Part shown: positions 1 to 10,900 of the stretch, piece by piece
Layout of the letters: each line of letters starts with the position of its first letter
How positions within the stretch are numbered: the first letter of the stretch is position 1
Assembly (NCBI RefSeq): GCF_011075055.1
Contig: NC_058139.1
Location: 16,885,584-16,949,583, forward strand
DNA from: Mangifera indica
Taxonomy: Eukaryota; Streptophyta; Magnoliopsida; Sapindales; Anacardiaceae
Direction: 5' to 3'
Length of the DNA stretch: 64,000 nucleotides
Program-made: the position numbers and the translations under genes
The notes under the pieces: model-generated
Told to the model about the DNA's origin: nothing
Database searches by the model: none
What the model saw: the letters and a program-made list of their open reading frames with translations, nothing else

Positions 1-500
1 GGTGTCAAGGAATTCCTCATTCTCTAAAAGTATTAAGAGTAAGGTCTTCTCATTTTTCTTTAGATCACCCACATCTCTCTTTCTAAAAAACACAATAATC
101 CTCTTTTGTTTCCACTTAAAAGAATACGTATTTTCACAACCCCTATAAGTTGCATCTATATCATATTGCCATGGTCTCCTTAGAAACACATGACAAGCAT
201 CTATCTCCACAATATCATACAAGATCTCAACTTTATTAGTTTTTTCCAAGGACAAAGGCAATTTACATTGCTCCACTACTCTCACATTAGGTCCCTTTTT
301 AATCCAACCAATATTATAAAGGTGAGGGTATGGCTTAGTTTTTAATTTTAGATGGTATATAATGCTCTTTACAATTAGTTTCTCATTACTACACCCATCA
401 ATCACTAATTTGCACACCTTTGAATTAATAGAACATTGTCCTTCAAATATTTTTTTATGTTATGAATCATCAGTTTCAATAGGTGAATATAAGATTGGTC
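1..500 (-). pseudogene. Ty3/gypsy aspartic protease fragment, cut by the window edge
   Basis: Read on the minus strand, this encodes the retropepsin-like region that follows gag in plant gypsy elements. The active-site triad appears as Asp-Gly-Cys within IDGCSNEKLIV (about 425-360). Downstream come the family words IGWIKKG and HVFLRRPWQYD, close to the usual pattern of Trp, Gly-Arg-Pro and Trp-Gln-Tyr-Asp near the end of the domain. The frame is mostly open over about 330 bases. The rest of pol lies left of base 1. In a working element this protease would cut the Gag-Pol polyprotein inside the virus-like particle. It belongs with the gag remnant, PBS and LTR immediately to the right. Confidence 0.75.
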
Positions 501-559
501 TTACCATGTATACCAAGTATTCACTTTCCTCTATCTTTTCTTCCTCTTCAATATTGTCT

Positions 560-1640
560 TCTTCAAATTCTTTTCCATCTTGTTCTTGTCATGACATGTT
601 AACAAATTTCCTCCTAGGACAATTCCTTGATTTGTGCCCAATTTCATTACACTTGAAACACTTCAAACCCTTGCTTGGCTCAACCTTCTCTTTTCCTTTC
701 AATACTGTTGGTTTAGGTTTGGTTTCTTGTGTTTTCACATCACTTCAAATTATAGGGTTCTTTACTTCAATGTCCTGTCACTTATTTATGTTACTCCATG
801 ATAGTCTTTTATTCTTCAAAATTCTTTCAGCCTGTAAAGCCAAAATTTAAGCTTGATCTACAAACCATATGTTTTACATTGTCAAGTGATCTTGAATAGA
901 ATAGTTTAACCCATTCATATACCTCGTAACTTGTTAGTCTTCGATCTTACTCAAGTTAAATCAAGATTATAGTAGTAGAAAATCTTCTGTATAGGCAGTC
1001 ATAGTTTTAGTTCCTTGGTAGCAATTTTGAAGTTGTTGGAACAATGCTTGCTCATAATCGAATTTAGAAAATGAGACTTCAATAAAGCTTTTATCCGCTC
1101 CCAATCTATCACAATTGATTGCTCATTCATCCTCAATTGTTCTTGATGCCTTTGCCACCATGCACCAGCTCCTCAATTTAATTTATAAGTTACTAAACTT
1201 ACTTTTTGTGTTGGCTCGATCTGTATAATATAAAAAAATCGCTCCACTTCACATAACCAATCAATAAATTGCCCAATATCCATTACACCACTGAAACTAG
1301 GATGATCAACCTTGAGTTTGTAAGGTTCACGATTTTTAATAAGTTCTCCTCATTCTTAATTATAGCTCTAGGATATAATCACCTTTCAATTCTTCATCAA
1401 CTCCTTGCTCAGGTTGTGTATAAACTTCTTCTCTTCTTGGTTACATTCGTCTAGGAAGAATTGGAACTGTCCTTTGTAGATTAGAAGCGGTTTGTGTTGG
1501 TTATGATGCAAATAAGTTGGCTTGTATCTCATTGACCCATGTAGTTAGTCCCTCTATGACTCTAATTAATGCTACGATTTATTGCTCCAAACTAGCACAT
1601 CAATCTGAATTTTTCTCATGGCTAACCATCTCAAGACAAG
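560..1640 (-). pseudogene. Ty3/gypsy gag remnant with zinc knuckle
   Basis: Minus-strand gag, the retrotransposon capsid-nucleocapsid protein that packages element RNA. A CCHC zinc knuckle, CFKCNEIGHKSRNC, is read at about 665-620 with correct C-X2-C-X4-H-X4-C spacing. Upstream (about 1190-800) are capsid-type words such as WWQRHQEQLR, DWERIKALLKSHF and YMNGLNYSIQDHL, in the order of the Retrotrans_gag domain. In-frame stops and at least one frame change interrupt the region, so it is not translatable as one protein. It sits between the PBS at 1641-1652 and the protease, the expected order for a minus-strand element. Confidence 0.72.
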
Positions 1641-1652
1641 GCTCTGATTCCA
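1641..1652 (-). promoter_or_regulatory. Primer-binding site, initiator-tRNA-Met type, one mismatch
   Basis: On the minus strand this reads TGGAATCAGAGC, one base from TGGTATCAGAGC, the plant LTR-element site that pairs with the 3' end of initiator tRNA-Met to prime minus-strand DNA. It lies between the putative LTR end on the right and gag on the left, which fixes the element's orientation. Confidence 0.7.
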
Positions 1653-1654
1653 CT

Positions 1655-2230
1655 TGATATAGGATAAATATTGATGGGGTTGTGATATCGCTCATAAGGA
1701 TGTTTAGGTTTGATATTTTTCAACAAACGAAAAAGGATACCAAGAATTCTTGTAAGCTTTGCAAAGGAATTATTAAGAAAACTCAAATAAGAAGTTTCAG
1801 TAATAACTTGAATTAAATGCTTTGAATGACAAAACTCATATCTTTATATAGGCTTATTTCTCCTGACTAGACTAGAAAAAACTAAGACATAAGGAAAACT
1901 ACTTTAATTAAAATTTCCTAAATAATAACTTTCTAAAACTTATTATTTTCTAAATCAAAATAAGACACTTATCAAAAATAAAAATAGATATCTTAACTTA
2001 TTTAGGAAAACTAATATTATTAAAACTCTATTAATTAAATAAGACTTAGGATTCTTTATTTTACATGCATAAGGCTTCCTTCATGGCTTTATGTCATCAT
2101 GTCATATCACTAAATAAGCTACCACATCATGTGCCATGTCATTCTTGGTTGTCATATCATCAACCTTCCTTTAGATAATTTCTTTTGTGTTTTGAATGTT
2201 TCCACCCTACTACTCTTTTTTCCTTGGTCT
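1655..2230 (-). repeat. Probable 5' LTR of the minus-strand gypsy remnant
   Basis: The segment adjoins the PBS. Its plus-strand left edge, TGATATAGG, corresponds to an LTR end reading CA in sense orientation. It is AT-rich and has no coding potential. The right limit is uncertain, because plus-strand integrase sequence of another element begins near 2262. The stretch around 2125-2165 (words TGCCATGTCATTCTTGGTTG) recurs almost exactly at 15838-15860, suggesting a second fragment of the same LTR family there. Confidence 0.5.
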
Positions 2231-2261
2231 TCTATTAGTCGAAGGTAGATTTAACATTTTA

Positions 2262-3224
2262 TGGGTTATAATGGAATAATTGATTAAATTAGCTTATTCA
2301 TCTAATTAAAGATAGTATAGTACCAATTAGTTAGGTCAAATATACATTTGGGAGATTGTAAGGTTGCTTAGGATACCCAAGATGGTAGTGTTAGATAAAG
2401 ACATAAGATTTGTGTTAGTATTTTGGTAAAGCTTGTAGAGGTCTATGGGTACATGGTTGGTATTCAATACTGTTTATCATCCTCAGATTGATGGACATAC
2501 TAAGAGAGTGAACTAGGTGATCGAAGGCATGTTAAGAGCATGTTGCATGGATTGACAAGCAAGTTAGATTAATGTGTTGCCCTTAATGGAGTTTGCTTAT
2601 AATAATGTTACCAGGTAACCATCCAGATGGCTCTATATAAAACACTTTATAGGAGGAAGTGTAGCTCGCCTCTTCATTGGGATAAGATAGGTAAGAGAGA
2701 TGTTTTGACTCAAGCTTTGAGACTAGAAATGACCTAGAGGATGATAATAGATGTGAGATTGATTAGGGAAAAGATGAAATAGGTATAGGATCATTAAAAG
2801 AGTTATGTTGATCAAAGATAACGAGATATGGCGTTTGATGTAAGTGATATGGTTTTTGTGAGAGTTGCCCCTTAGCATCAACTATTGAGATTTGAATAAA
2901 AAGGTAAATTAGCTCTGAGGTTTATAGGACTCTCTGAGAATCTAAAGTGTGTAGGCAAGGTTGCTTACTAGCTTGCATTGCTAATGAGCATGGACTAGAT
3001 TCATAATGTGTTCCATGTGTTGTTGCTATGTAAGTACATCAGTGCTATTAAGAATTGAAGATGTAAAGCATGAGGACAATCTAGTTTATGAGGAAAACAT
3101 GATTCAAGTATTGGATAATCAAGTTAAGCAACTCAAAAACAAGCAAATTCCATTAGTCAAGGTCTTTTGGAGGAACCATCGAGTCAATAAGGCCACTTGG
3201 AAGGTGGAGCAAGATATGAGATAA
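2262..3224 (+). pseudogene. Tekay/Del-like integrase and chromodomain remnant
   Basis: Plus-strand 3' end of a chromovirus pol gene. Integrase-core words (IYIWEIVRL, then YHPQIDGHTKRVN) are followed by a region matching [12 protein letters not shown] of the family, then a GPY/F-type segment and a chromodomain. The chromodomain part (3070-3224) is still open: QVLDNQVKQLKNKQIPLVKV and VFWRNHRVNKATWKVEQ. In this lineage the chromodomain is thought to guide integration toward heterochromatin. Many stops and the missing 5' half show it is dead. The catalytic Glu equivalent falls in HTKRVN, where Lys replaces the expected Glu. The PPT and LTR follow directly. Confidence 0.8.
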
Positions 3225-3264
3225 AGATTTTCATAATTGTTCGAATGAATTTAGGGATTAAATT

Positions 3265-3281
3265 ATTTTAAGGGGGAGAAA
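3265..3281 (+). promoter_or_regulatory. Polypurine tract
   Basis: A run ending in AAGGGGGAGAAA directly abuts the LTR start TGTAACACCC. This is the usual plus-strand primer of LTR retrotransposons. Confidence 0.75.
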
Positions 3282-4689
3282 TGTAACACCCGTAAGTATG
3301 CTCAAGAGTAATTATGTCTTTTTACCTTATGATTATGTTTGGTTTTGTATACGTTCTATTTTGAGGTTATACGACCATGTAGGTAGGCCACATGCTCGTA
3401 TGTGTGATAGTAAGGGAAAAATAGTCTTTTTATGTGTGATACGTGAAATTGACTAAGTATGAAGGAGTATTGACTGTTCAGGATAGACATGAACGTTTGT
3501 TCATTAATTTGAAATTGGATAACGACCAAGTTTTACGGTGAAGTTGGGATTTGCCATTAATGGGTAATGTCTAGAAAGATTGTTCCTAAAGAGGAATGTT
3601 TGTTCATGGTGTTATTTATGGAAGATAAAAAAGGTACAGTGGTTGTTTGGCTCATTTTTTTTTTTATACCATTTTCACAAAGTGCAAAAGTGAGTTGAGA
3701 AAGGGATTCTCTAAGTAATCTTGGACGTTAGAATCATAACCACATGAAGACTAATTGCATTTGTTGGAAGAGAGGTAAGTAGATTATTTCTTTCTCCTTG
3801 GATACATGAATTTCATGTAAAGAATCTTGATTAGCTAGGTGTGTATGTGTTGAATAGTTTTTATTGTTCATGTTGGTAATGAAGGCACACCACAAATGCA
3901 TAATCTGATAGTATTTTATGTTTGTACACATAACTTGAGTTTTCTTGAAATAAGACATGTTAGGATATGATGAATCACAGACTTAAATGTTTGGCTTGTA
4001 TTTTGGTTGATTTATGGAGTTTACTTGGATGATAGGGATTAGAGACTTATTATTAATTATTGAGGTGTAATTGGATAATGAAGAGTTGGTTGAAATTCAT
4101 AAGAACTAATTGATCAAAATTGTATAGATTATGTGGAATGACCGTTACTAGTAGCAGTACCAATCGTTCCCCTTTAAGGTACTGTAGAGTTAGTCTATTC
4201 ATCATAAGAACATTTAGTAGGTAGTGCTTATAGTGGTAAAAAAACGTTCATTCGATATGGGACAAACAATCATTCTAGCAACGTTGGTAGAACGAATTGG
4301 CTTAGAGACAAACAAACGGTAGAGTGACATTATTAGTCAAGATTTGGAAGAATGTTCATTTAGGCTTATGAGTATTACCCGTTCATGGATGAAAATAAAG
4401 AAAGAGTGTTAAAGGTAGTAAGCGTCCGTTCTTATGCAACAGGAAATGATTATTCTACAGTGAGAGGAAAATAAGAAGTAAGGCGCTAATGAAGGCTATA
4501 TAGGTTAGATTTGTTACGAAAGTGCCTAACTATATGCACGACAACAAGAAGGGGATCTCAGGGTGCCCGATTACGTGGACAATGACACGAACCTAAACTA
4601 GGAAGATTCTAAGTCGAAAACACCAACGATGTATTATATGATTCTCACCACTAAGCAATGTGAAGTGTGGTTATTCCGCTAAACTTAGT

Positions 4690-4838
4690 GTAACATAGAT
4701 TTGTCACTGAGTTACGTGCAATATAACTTGTCATTAAGCTATGTGCAACATAACTATCATCAAGCGTTATGTAGTGTGATTTATCCCTAAGCTATACGCA
4801 ACATGATTAGGCCATGAGCTATATGCAGTATGGCTATG
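4690..4838 (+). repeat. Degenerate ~27-bp tandem repeats inside LTR
   Basis: About five imperfect units built around AAGCTATGTGCAACATA, each spaced 26-29 bases. The units have diverged (AGCGTTATGTAGTGTGA, AGCTATACGCAACATGA, AGCTATATGCAGTATGG). They lie about 58-64% of the way through the LTR. Confidence 0.6.
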
Positions 4839-5171
4839 AAAGCATCATGGTTAGTCTATATGACCTTAGCTTGAAGCTTAATCGGCATGTGTACAAGGTA
4901 CACCATATAAATTACATAAGGGATATCACATGAATTCACTAGATGTTTGGGATGTCAACATACATCATTCAGTATGAGCTATCGGGAATGACATTGTTAT
5001 CAAAGATTCAAAATAGGGTACCGAGATACTTGATAGGCATTTGAGGTGCTAGGGAAACATTCATAATACCACAATATGTTGGATAGGGAACACTTGAAAT
5101 TATAACATTAATTATATTTTTGTGTTTTCATTTACTTACTAAGTGTGTTTCACTCACTATGTTTCCTTATG

Positions 5172-5537
5172 ATTTTACATGTAGGTTTTAAGAGTAGTGA
5201 GGTGGCAATAGAGCTAATGGGTTAGTTTGGGACATTGCATGAGTGAAGGGTGTTTTTGTCATTTCCCTATATGAACCTTCTTGTTTGTTGCAATTACATT
5301 AGATAGATTTTGTAATATTTTTTACATTGACTTTTCTTTAGATGCTGGATTAAATTTTACTGGTAGGTTTTAAGAGTAGCGAGGTGGCAATAGAGTTAAT
5401 GGGTTAGTTCAGGACATTGCATGAGCGAAGGGTGTTTTTGTCATTTCCCTGTATGAACCTTCTTATTTGTTGTAATTACATTAGATAGATTTTGTAATTT
5501 TTTTACATTGACTTTTCTTCAAACGCTGGATTAAATG
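5172..5537 (+). repeat. 182-bp tandem duplication inside LTR
   Basis: Two head-to-tail copies, roughly 5172-5353 and 5354-5537, each starting near TTTTAC..GTAGGTTTTAAGAG and ending GCTGGATTAAAT. They differ by only a few bases by eye (for example GTTTGG/GTTCAG and GAGTGAAG/GAGCGAAG), so the duplication is much younger than the decay of the neighbouring pol gene would suggest, or is being homogenised. Confidence 0.85.
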
Positions 5538-5706
5538 ATATTGATGTGGATAATTTATTCAATAATTACAGTTTAGGGATTGTAGTTTTTTAATTAAATA
5601 CCATGCATTTATTTTAGTACTATGCATGTTTTTGAAATGGTTAAGTTAACACGTCTCTTTGGGTACACATTCTGAGTAAGGGTATGTATTTGAAGAGGGT
5701 GTTATA

Positions 5707-6579
5707 GAAATGAATGTGTGATAATGTTGTTAATTGTTATTATTTTGATTTCTAATTCATTTATGTTGTGTGAAAATTTAATTCACTCTAATGGAATTAT
5801 TTATCTTTTGCACTTAGAAAGCTTTGAATATTTTTGGAGCAAGTTGGGCCAAAAAGTCTAAAACTGAAGTAGATTTACAAATCAACAAAAATCCGTGATG
5901 CTGACTAGGTGTGGGCACGTGAAATGATGAAAGCAAAATTCAAAAATTAAATCTGAACATCCAGATCAGCTGAAAAAGTCCACAAAATGTCCAGATTTGC
6001 TTCCTAAAAAAGAGATAATTATTAGCTAGAAAAGAGGATTAATTGAGATAGATAAGGAATAATATTTTTAGAGGAAGGATATACATTAAAATATATATCT
6101 TTTCCTTTCTTTTTGAGAAGATATGTATCACCTTTGCTTGGCTGGATTAGGAGATTAGTTTTACCTTTTATTTCCAGATTTTAGTAGGGAGAAAATATAT
6201 ATATTTTTATTTTTAGTTTGCTGGGATTATTCATCATTGTAATTTGGAGGATTAGAGAGCTAAATATGGTTTATAGTGGTTGAATATTTTCTCTTAGTTG
6301 AAGGGATCTGAAACCATGAAACTACAATGATTATGAGATTAAGTTTTGTTCTTTAATACATCTTTTAATTATTGAAGTATTGATTATCTTTCGGAATTAT
6401 TTTTCATGATTGTGTTGGTTGATTGCTAAGGCGCACGATTAGTTTATCAATTAATATAATCTACTGCTAGTTTAGGTGCTAAATCTGTAATTGTTTAATC
6501 TATCTAATCGAAGTGACAACTGGGAATTATCATTTGTTGTGTTAGGAACTGTAAATCCTAGGAAAATAATCAACTAGAT
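5707..6579 (+). other. Non-coding AT-rich stretch, possible LTR or leader of the Athila-like element
   Basis: No coding potential. The stretch has the look of an LTR or 5' leader. A clean LTR boundary and a tRNA primer site were not found. It runs straight into the middle of gag near 6590, so the start of gag and probably the PBS have been deleted. Confidence 0.35.
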
Positions 6580-7916
6580 TAAATGTAACATTGTACACTT
6601 GTGTTGTCTTGTGGTGAAGATCCTTATAAACATTTAAAGGAATTTCATATGGTGTGCATAGGTATGAAACCAAATGGAGTAACCGAAAAACAAATCAAGA
6701 TGAGAGTTTTTCCATTTTCTTTAAAAGATGATGCGCAAGATTGGCTTTATTACCTACCTGCTAGAAGCATCACCACTTGGCATAAGATGAAGAAGCTGTT
6801 TCTGGAGAAATTTTTTCTAGCATCAAGAGTTGCTAGTATAAGAAAAGAAATCTGTGGTATTAGGCAGCATGGTAGAAAGTCTTTATATGAATATTGGGAG
6901 CGTTTTAAAAAACTATGTGCAAGTTATCCACATCACCAAATTAGTGACCAACTTCTTATTTAATATTTCTATGAAGGACTCCTATCAAATGATAGAAATA
7001 TGATTGATGCAGTGAGTGGTGGAGCATTGGCTGACAAAACACTTGAAGTAGCCGGAAATTTAATTGCAAACATGACATCAAATTCACAGCAATTTGAGAA
7101 TAGATCGGATCATTTATCTCGGCGTGTTAATGAGGTAAATGTCTCTTCTCTTGAAAGACAACTTGATGATCTAACTACTCTTGTACGTCAAATGGTTGTA
7201 GGAAAAATAGAGGCAACAAAAGTTTACGGAATCTATTTAGTAGGGGGGCATCCAACTGACATGTGCCCAGTACTTCAAGAGGATTGCTTTGAACAAGCTA
7301 ATACAGTAGGTGGATTTTTAGGACAACAACAGCGAAATCATAATCATAATCCTTACTTGAATACTTACAACCTAGGTTGGAGGGATCATCTTAATCTTCT
7401 TTATGGGAATGCACATGCGAATCAGCCTGTGAATAACTTTCAGCCATATCAGAAGCCTTACATTCCTAGACAGTAGCAAACAACTCAAAATTCTAATTCA
7501 GGTATATCTCTCAAAGATATTATTAAAACTTTGGCTACTAACACTGTGAAATTTCAATAGGAGACTAGAACCAGCATTCAAAATCTAGAAAATCAAATGA
7601 GTCAGATGGCTACTACAATTAGTATGCTGGAAGCACAGAATTCAAGCAAACTATCATCACAAATTGTGGTACACCCAAAAGAGAATGCTAGTGCAATAGT
7701 GTTGAGGAGTGGAAAAGCATTAGAGATGTCGATTAAAGCACCATCTACACCAACGCAACAAGCAGAAAATAGAGAGGAAGTGGCAACAGAAAATAATTCT
7801 TTCAAAAATGCAGTGACAAGTAAAAATCCTTCTTTCAACGAATATAAACTTGTTCCTCCTTTTCCTGAAACTTTAAATTTGAAGTATGAACGTAATACAG
7901 ATTTATATGAGACCTT
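6580..7916 (+). pseudogene. Athila-like gag, 5' truncated with three in-frame stops
   Basis: A single unshifted frame from 6601 to 7916. The capsid region opens with EDPYKHLKEFH and continues through FPFSLKDDAQDWLYYLP, EKFFLASRVASIRKEICGI and EYWERFKKLCASYPHHQI, then IDAVSGGALADKT. These words are characteristic of Athila-type gypsy elements of dicots. A later HPTDMCP segment and NASAIVLRSGKAL also match the family. In-frame stops fall at 6961-6963, 7474-7476 and about 7558. The frame is cut by the LINE insertion at 7917 and resumes at 11452. The N-terminal part is absent. Confidence 0.85.
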
Positions 7917-10900
7917 TTTTTTTTTTGGTAAGTAATAATGAATTTATACCAAATAAAGAATATACAAATGCTTATCTAGGACAAACCCCTAGCTAAGCTT
8001 TACACAAGCATTCCTAGGACATGCCCTAGGTCATGCCATCACAAAAACGAAAGCTCTAAAACAAACAAAGGATCTCATTGATCCAAGCATACAACTCACA
8101 ATCAATCACAAAAATGAAAACACCATACTTTGCCTACTCAAATATTGTATTAGAGACACCCCAATTATTTGCAATTGACACATTCTCACTAGACTTAATC
8201 ACTCTCTTCAAACAACTTGTCCTTACTCTAACACAATCTTTAATAAGAATTATGACTCTCTCCTTTGGCACACCTCCTCTTCCGAAACAAATATCATTCC
8301 TAGCCTTCCAAATGTGATAAATGGTTGCACCAAAACACACCTTATTCACAATATTCTTGAAATTGTCTTCCTTCCAATTGCTAGCCAATTCCTCAATCAA
8401 ATTGGTCCACGGCATGAGATTGAAGTGTTGATTACAAAGGTGTAGCACTTCATTCCAGATTTGGGCGCTAAATACACACCTAAAGAAGAGATGATCCATG
8501 CATTCCGGCTCCTCATTGCACAAAGGGCAAGAATTGTGAGTTATAACACCATATCTCAATAATTTATCCTTTGTCATAATTTTACCTTTAATACCCAACC
8601 AAACTATAAAGGAGTGTCTTAGAAAGTGCCTTTTAAACCATACAAGCTTGTGCCAAGAAACCTTCTCCTTCCTAACCCGAATAACCTCCCAAGCCGATTT
8701 GATGGAGAAAATGCCGCTAGATTTGGGGGACCAAATTAAAGAGTCCTCTCCACCAATGGGGCAGCAAGGGAGATTATCCTTTATTTCCATAAGGTGACAA
8801 GAGTTTGCCATAGGCCATTTCCACCGATTCTCCTCAACCACATCTTTTACAAGTGCATTCATAGGAATACCCGAATCATAAGTGATCCTAGGTCCATATT
8901 TATCCAACAACGGTCCATGGGGATGCCAATTGTCATGCCAAAGAAAAGTGTTTTCCCCATTGCCAATGATCTTCTTAACTTTGGGCTTCATTAGTGTCCT
9001 TAGGCCTAGAATCTTCCTCCAAACCCATGAACTCTCATTATTTGGCTTTATTACCCAAAAACACTTTCCTCTTAGCTTGTTGGTTTTAACCCATTCCACC
9101 CAAAGAGAATGCCCCTTATCCATGAGAATCTTCCATATATTCTTTAATATAGCAGCTTTATTCCAAGTTTTGCTCCTCATAATACCTAAGCCTCCTTCCA
9201 TTTTAGGAACACATACCTCATCCCAAGCAACCTTGGCCTTCTTACCATCCATGGAAGCACCACTCCAAAGGAAGTTCCTCGAGATTCCATCTATCTCCTT
9301 GTGGACACATGATGGGAGAATAAACAAAGATGACCAATACACTTGAATGCTAAAGAGGACTGCCTTGATAAGAATGAGCCTCCCCGCATAAGATAAAAAT
9401 TTGCTACGCCATGAGGTGATTCGCCCAACAATCTTTTGAACTAGCATCTTGCAATCACAACTCTTGAGTTTTGATGACGTTATTGGCACACCTAAGTACT
9501 TGAAAGGCAGCTCTCCCACCTTCATATTGATTTTAGCCGTGAGTAGGTTCTTCTCTTCTTGGGATACACCGGAGAGGAATATATTGCTTTTATTGCTATT
9601 CATTTTGAGCCCGGACCATTTGTGGAAGAGGATTAGAGACTTTTCCATGAGGGAGATGGAAGCATAATCCGCCCTACAAAACAAAATAAGATCATCGGCA
9701 AAGCAAAGATGTGTTATGTTGTTTTCCTTGCATTTCCAATAATGTCCAAATGAAGGTTGGTTCTTTAATTCCCTAAGCATACATGAAAGTATTTCCATAG
9801 CCATAACAAATAGGTAAGGGGATATAGGGTCCCCTTGCCTTAAGCCATGAGAACTCTTGAAAAAACCAACTAATTCACCATTGATCCCCAAGGAGAACGA
9901 AGGAGTTGTAATACAACTCTCAATCCAGCCTATAAATTCCTCCGGAATACCAATTGCTCCAAGAATACCAAGAATGAAGTCCCAATGTACCATGTCATAT
10001 GCCTTCAAGAGATCAATCTTCATAGCGCATTTCTTATTTTTGCTCATTTTGTGAAAATTATGCATAAGATCTTGGCATAACATGATGTTTTCTCCAATAT
10101 TCCTTCCACCCACAAAAGCTCCTTGAGCTTTATCTATGAAGTTAGGGAGAATAACTTTGAGCCGGTTTGCAAGGATCTTGGAGATACATTTGTAGATGGT
10201 ATTGCAGCAAGCTATAGGTCTATAGTCTTTGCACATAGAAGAGTTAGCCACCTTAGGTACAAGAGCAAGGATAGTGCAGTTCACCTCTTTAAGGATATGT
10301 CCCGTGGAGAAGAAATGCTTAATTGCTTTGATCACATCGCTCCCCACAATCTCCCAAGCTGCCTTAAAGAAGAAAGCCCCATAACCATCCGGCCCCGGAG
10401 CCTTATTGTTGTCCATTGCAAATATGGTGGATTTGATTTCCTCCTCCCCCACTTCCTTGATCATCATCTCCTTATCTTGCTGTACCATACGAAACTTAAC
10501 CAACTTTTGAATTTCTTCAAGGCTTGATTTGCAAGAATCCGTGGAGTTGAGAACCTTCTTGAAATAGCTTACAAACTCCTTTTTGACTTCTCCCATATCA
10601 CTAACAAATGTCCCATCTTCACGGCTCACTCCCTTTATAGAATTTCTACTCCTTCTTGCCTTAATACATTTGAAGAAGTACTTGGTATTTTGATCCCCTT
10701 CTTGTAGCCAATGGACCTTTGCTTTTTGTCGTGCCAAGGCTTCTTCAGCTTCACTAAGTCTTCTATAGTTCTCCAGCCATGATTTTTCTTCCTTTGCTAA
10801 GTCCTCATCAAGAGGGCAAGTTTGGAGCCTATTTTGAGCATTTTCCAGATTATACTTAGCCTCCACCACCTTTTCGGAAATATTCCAAAAGCCATTCTTA

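Larger units (their letters stand above)
3282..5706 (+). repeat. 3' LTR of the Tekay-like remnant, about 2.4 kb
   Basis: It begins TGTAACACCC and ends GGGTGTTATA, an inverted terminal match typical of Ty3/gypsy LTRs (the last base pair has decayed). A PPT precedes it. It holds a block of degenerate 27-bp repeats, the short TTACT...CACT inverted repeat at 5136-5158, and a 182-bp tandem duplication. The 5' LTR, gag and most of pol are missing, so no TSD can be checked. Confidence 0.75.

Noticed and set aside
362..850. 162-codon plus-strand frame
   Set aside because: It is antisense to the gag zinc knuckle and protease of the minus-strand gypsy remnant.
8882..9667. Plus-strand frames opposite the LINE ORF2
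   Set aside because: They are shadows of the intact minus-strand ORF2.
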